DNA of 64,000 nt from Odoribacter splanchnicus DSM 20712 (lineage in GTDB: Bacteria > Bacteroidota > Bacteroidia > Bacteroidales > Marinifilaceae). The stretch is from positions 3,658,001 to 3,722,000 of the forward strand of contig NC_015160.1 in NCBI RefSeq assembly GCF_000190535.1. Reading direction: 5' to 3'. Below the pieces are notes generated by a model that did no database searches, was not told where the DNA came from, and was given only the letters and a program-made list of their open reading frames with translations. The position numbers were made by a program, and so were the translations under genes. Positions 63,196 through 64,000 of this stretch are shown here, one piece after another. The first letter of the stretch is position 1, and every line of letters begins with the position of its first letter.

Positions 63196-64000
63196 TTAAC
63201 CAATCTTTCTACTTCCTTCCCTGATAATATCAACGATATGCTCGTTAGTGATAATCTGCATTCCGTGACGGTCTGCAGTAATTCCGTCTGTCAGGCGGTA
63301 AGTGTACCTCGGAATTCTTCCTTCCATAACAGTCGGCAGATAAGCAAATTTGAAATGCGGACACTTCTCATGCAATGTCTGACCGGCTTCCAAAATATGG
63401 GTAGAAATAATGAATGAACAATTCTGATGAATTGAAAAAGCCTCTATGACGGCGACAGTGGCATCATAAGCATCTTTTACATTCGTACCTTTAAATAACT
63501 CATCTAATATAATTACCATATTTTTACCAGCAGCAACTTCACTGGCAACGAATTTCACACGCAATACTTCAGCATAGAAATGGCTATATCCCATATTTAA
63601 ATTATCCGATACATTTATAGAAGTATATAAACCATCCTGTACCGTAAATTCCATCTTTTCAGCAGCCACAGGGAAACCCATATGTGCCATATACACAGCA
63701 ACTCCAAAGGACTTCATAAATGTAGACTTACCGGCCATATTTGCACCGGTTAAAAAAAGCACATTTTGATTATGGCTGATACAAATACTGTTAGCAACAG
63801 CATTGCGTACCTGCGGATGGAAAACATTCACCAAATCAATGCGATTATCCGTTGTTGACGATGGATATGCCACAGCTCGAGAAAATCCTCTCTGAGCCGC
63901 AACAGCAGCACCGGTCATATAAACATCCAATTCATATATAATATTCATCAGACGCCTTAAATTCTCATAACCACGCGCACGCAAACAATAATCATAATAC
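63196..64000 (-). CDS. MutS-family ATPase (partial, cut by window end)
   Basis: The frame is open to base 64000; 262 residues can be read from 63984 and a few more beyond. It is the MutS domain V ATPase: Walker A TGANMAGKSTFMKS, the following FPVAAEKMEFTVQDGLYTSI, Walker B VIILDELFKGTNVKDAYDAT, and the final ISTHILEAGQ. The full protein is probably a MutS-like (MutS2-type or DNA mismatch-type) protein of Bacteroidales without an apparent endonuclease end; the N-terminal part is outside the window, so MutS1 or other groups cannot be excluded. Confidence 0.85.
   Translation of the reverse strand, partial: YYDYCLRARGYENLRRLMNIIYELDVYMTGAAVAAQRGFSRAVAYPSSTTDNRIDLVNVFHPQVRNAVANSICISHNQNVLFLTGANMAGKSTFMKSFGVAVYMAHMGFPVAAEKMEFTVQDGLYTSINVSDNLNMGYSHFYAEVLRVKFVASEVAAGKNMVIILDELFKGTNVKDAYDATVAVIEAFSIHQNCSFIISTHILEAGQTLHEKCPHFKFAYLPTVMEGRIPRYTYRLTDGITADRHGMQIITNEHIVDIIREGSRKIG

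Overview
The window is a piece of a Bacteroidota chromosome, most likely order Bacteroidales and a gut lineage. The evidence is the CydAB plus DUF4492 operon, a gliding-type C-terminal (CHU_C) sorting domain, an HU-CCDC81 protein, DUF4290, type III glutamine synthetase, NVEALA-like small protein plus 6-bladed propeller logic, and promoters of the Bacteroidota type (TTTG, 19-20 bases, TAnnTTTG) that can be read upstream of at least five genes. A genus in the Odoribacteraceae is possible but not shown by the sequence.

Layout. 0.4-29 kb is mostly core: a secreted GH2 beta-galactosidase, an EamA transporter broken by one internal TGA, the cytochrome bd oxidase operon, an AI-2E permease, an outer-membrane barrel, an EGF-like mini-protein with a propeller lipoprotein, Lon, ribosomal protein L31 type B, a Fic-fold protein without its catalytic motif, PgeF, LrgAB, then a minus-strand envelope cluster (SppA, LpxK, purine nucleoside phosphorylase), MurA with Asp in place of the fosfomycin-target Cys, FolK, DUF4290, a UvrD/PcrA helicase and a type IX-type surface protein. 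Several gene ends run straight into short periodic repeat arrays or inverted-repeat elements.

29.3-42.7 kb is an accessory island that ends at the 3' side of a tRNA-Met gene. Its left half (29.3-34.3 kb) is a gene graveyard: a TPR gene fused to an HNH-nuclease remnant, a frameshifted membrane protein, scraps of other genes, a bile-salt-hydrolase-type pseudogene and a frameshifted SymE-like toxin, with one intact AraC/GyrI regulator among them. Its right half is AT-rich and holds a strongly structured non-coding stretch, a KilA-N protein containing a perfect 38-bp palindrome, and a two-gene operon encoding a SIR2-fold protein with intact catalytic residues followed by a 1084-residue protein with an N-terminal restriction-nuclease-like domain and a STAND/NACHT-type P-loop NTPase. 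I read this pair as a candidate anti-phage defence system. A GC-rich, strand-skewed non-coding block and a phage-like structural protein complete the island.

42.9-64 kb returns to core genes: RlmH, a very large NtrY-like sensor kinase with a membrane-anchored HTH protein, a GT9 glycosyltransferase and an M20 amidohydrolase, a DUF1573 protein, phosphatidylserine synthase, an HU-CCDC81 protein with a promoter that implies a leaderless mRNA, GalE, a stand-alone GT5 half-protein, YraN, OsmC, an epimerase, release factor 1, PyrF, a HAD phosphatase with a pyridoxal/pyridoxamine kinase, GlnN, and the ATPase half of a MutS-family protein cut by the window end.
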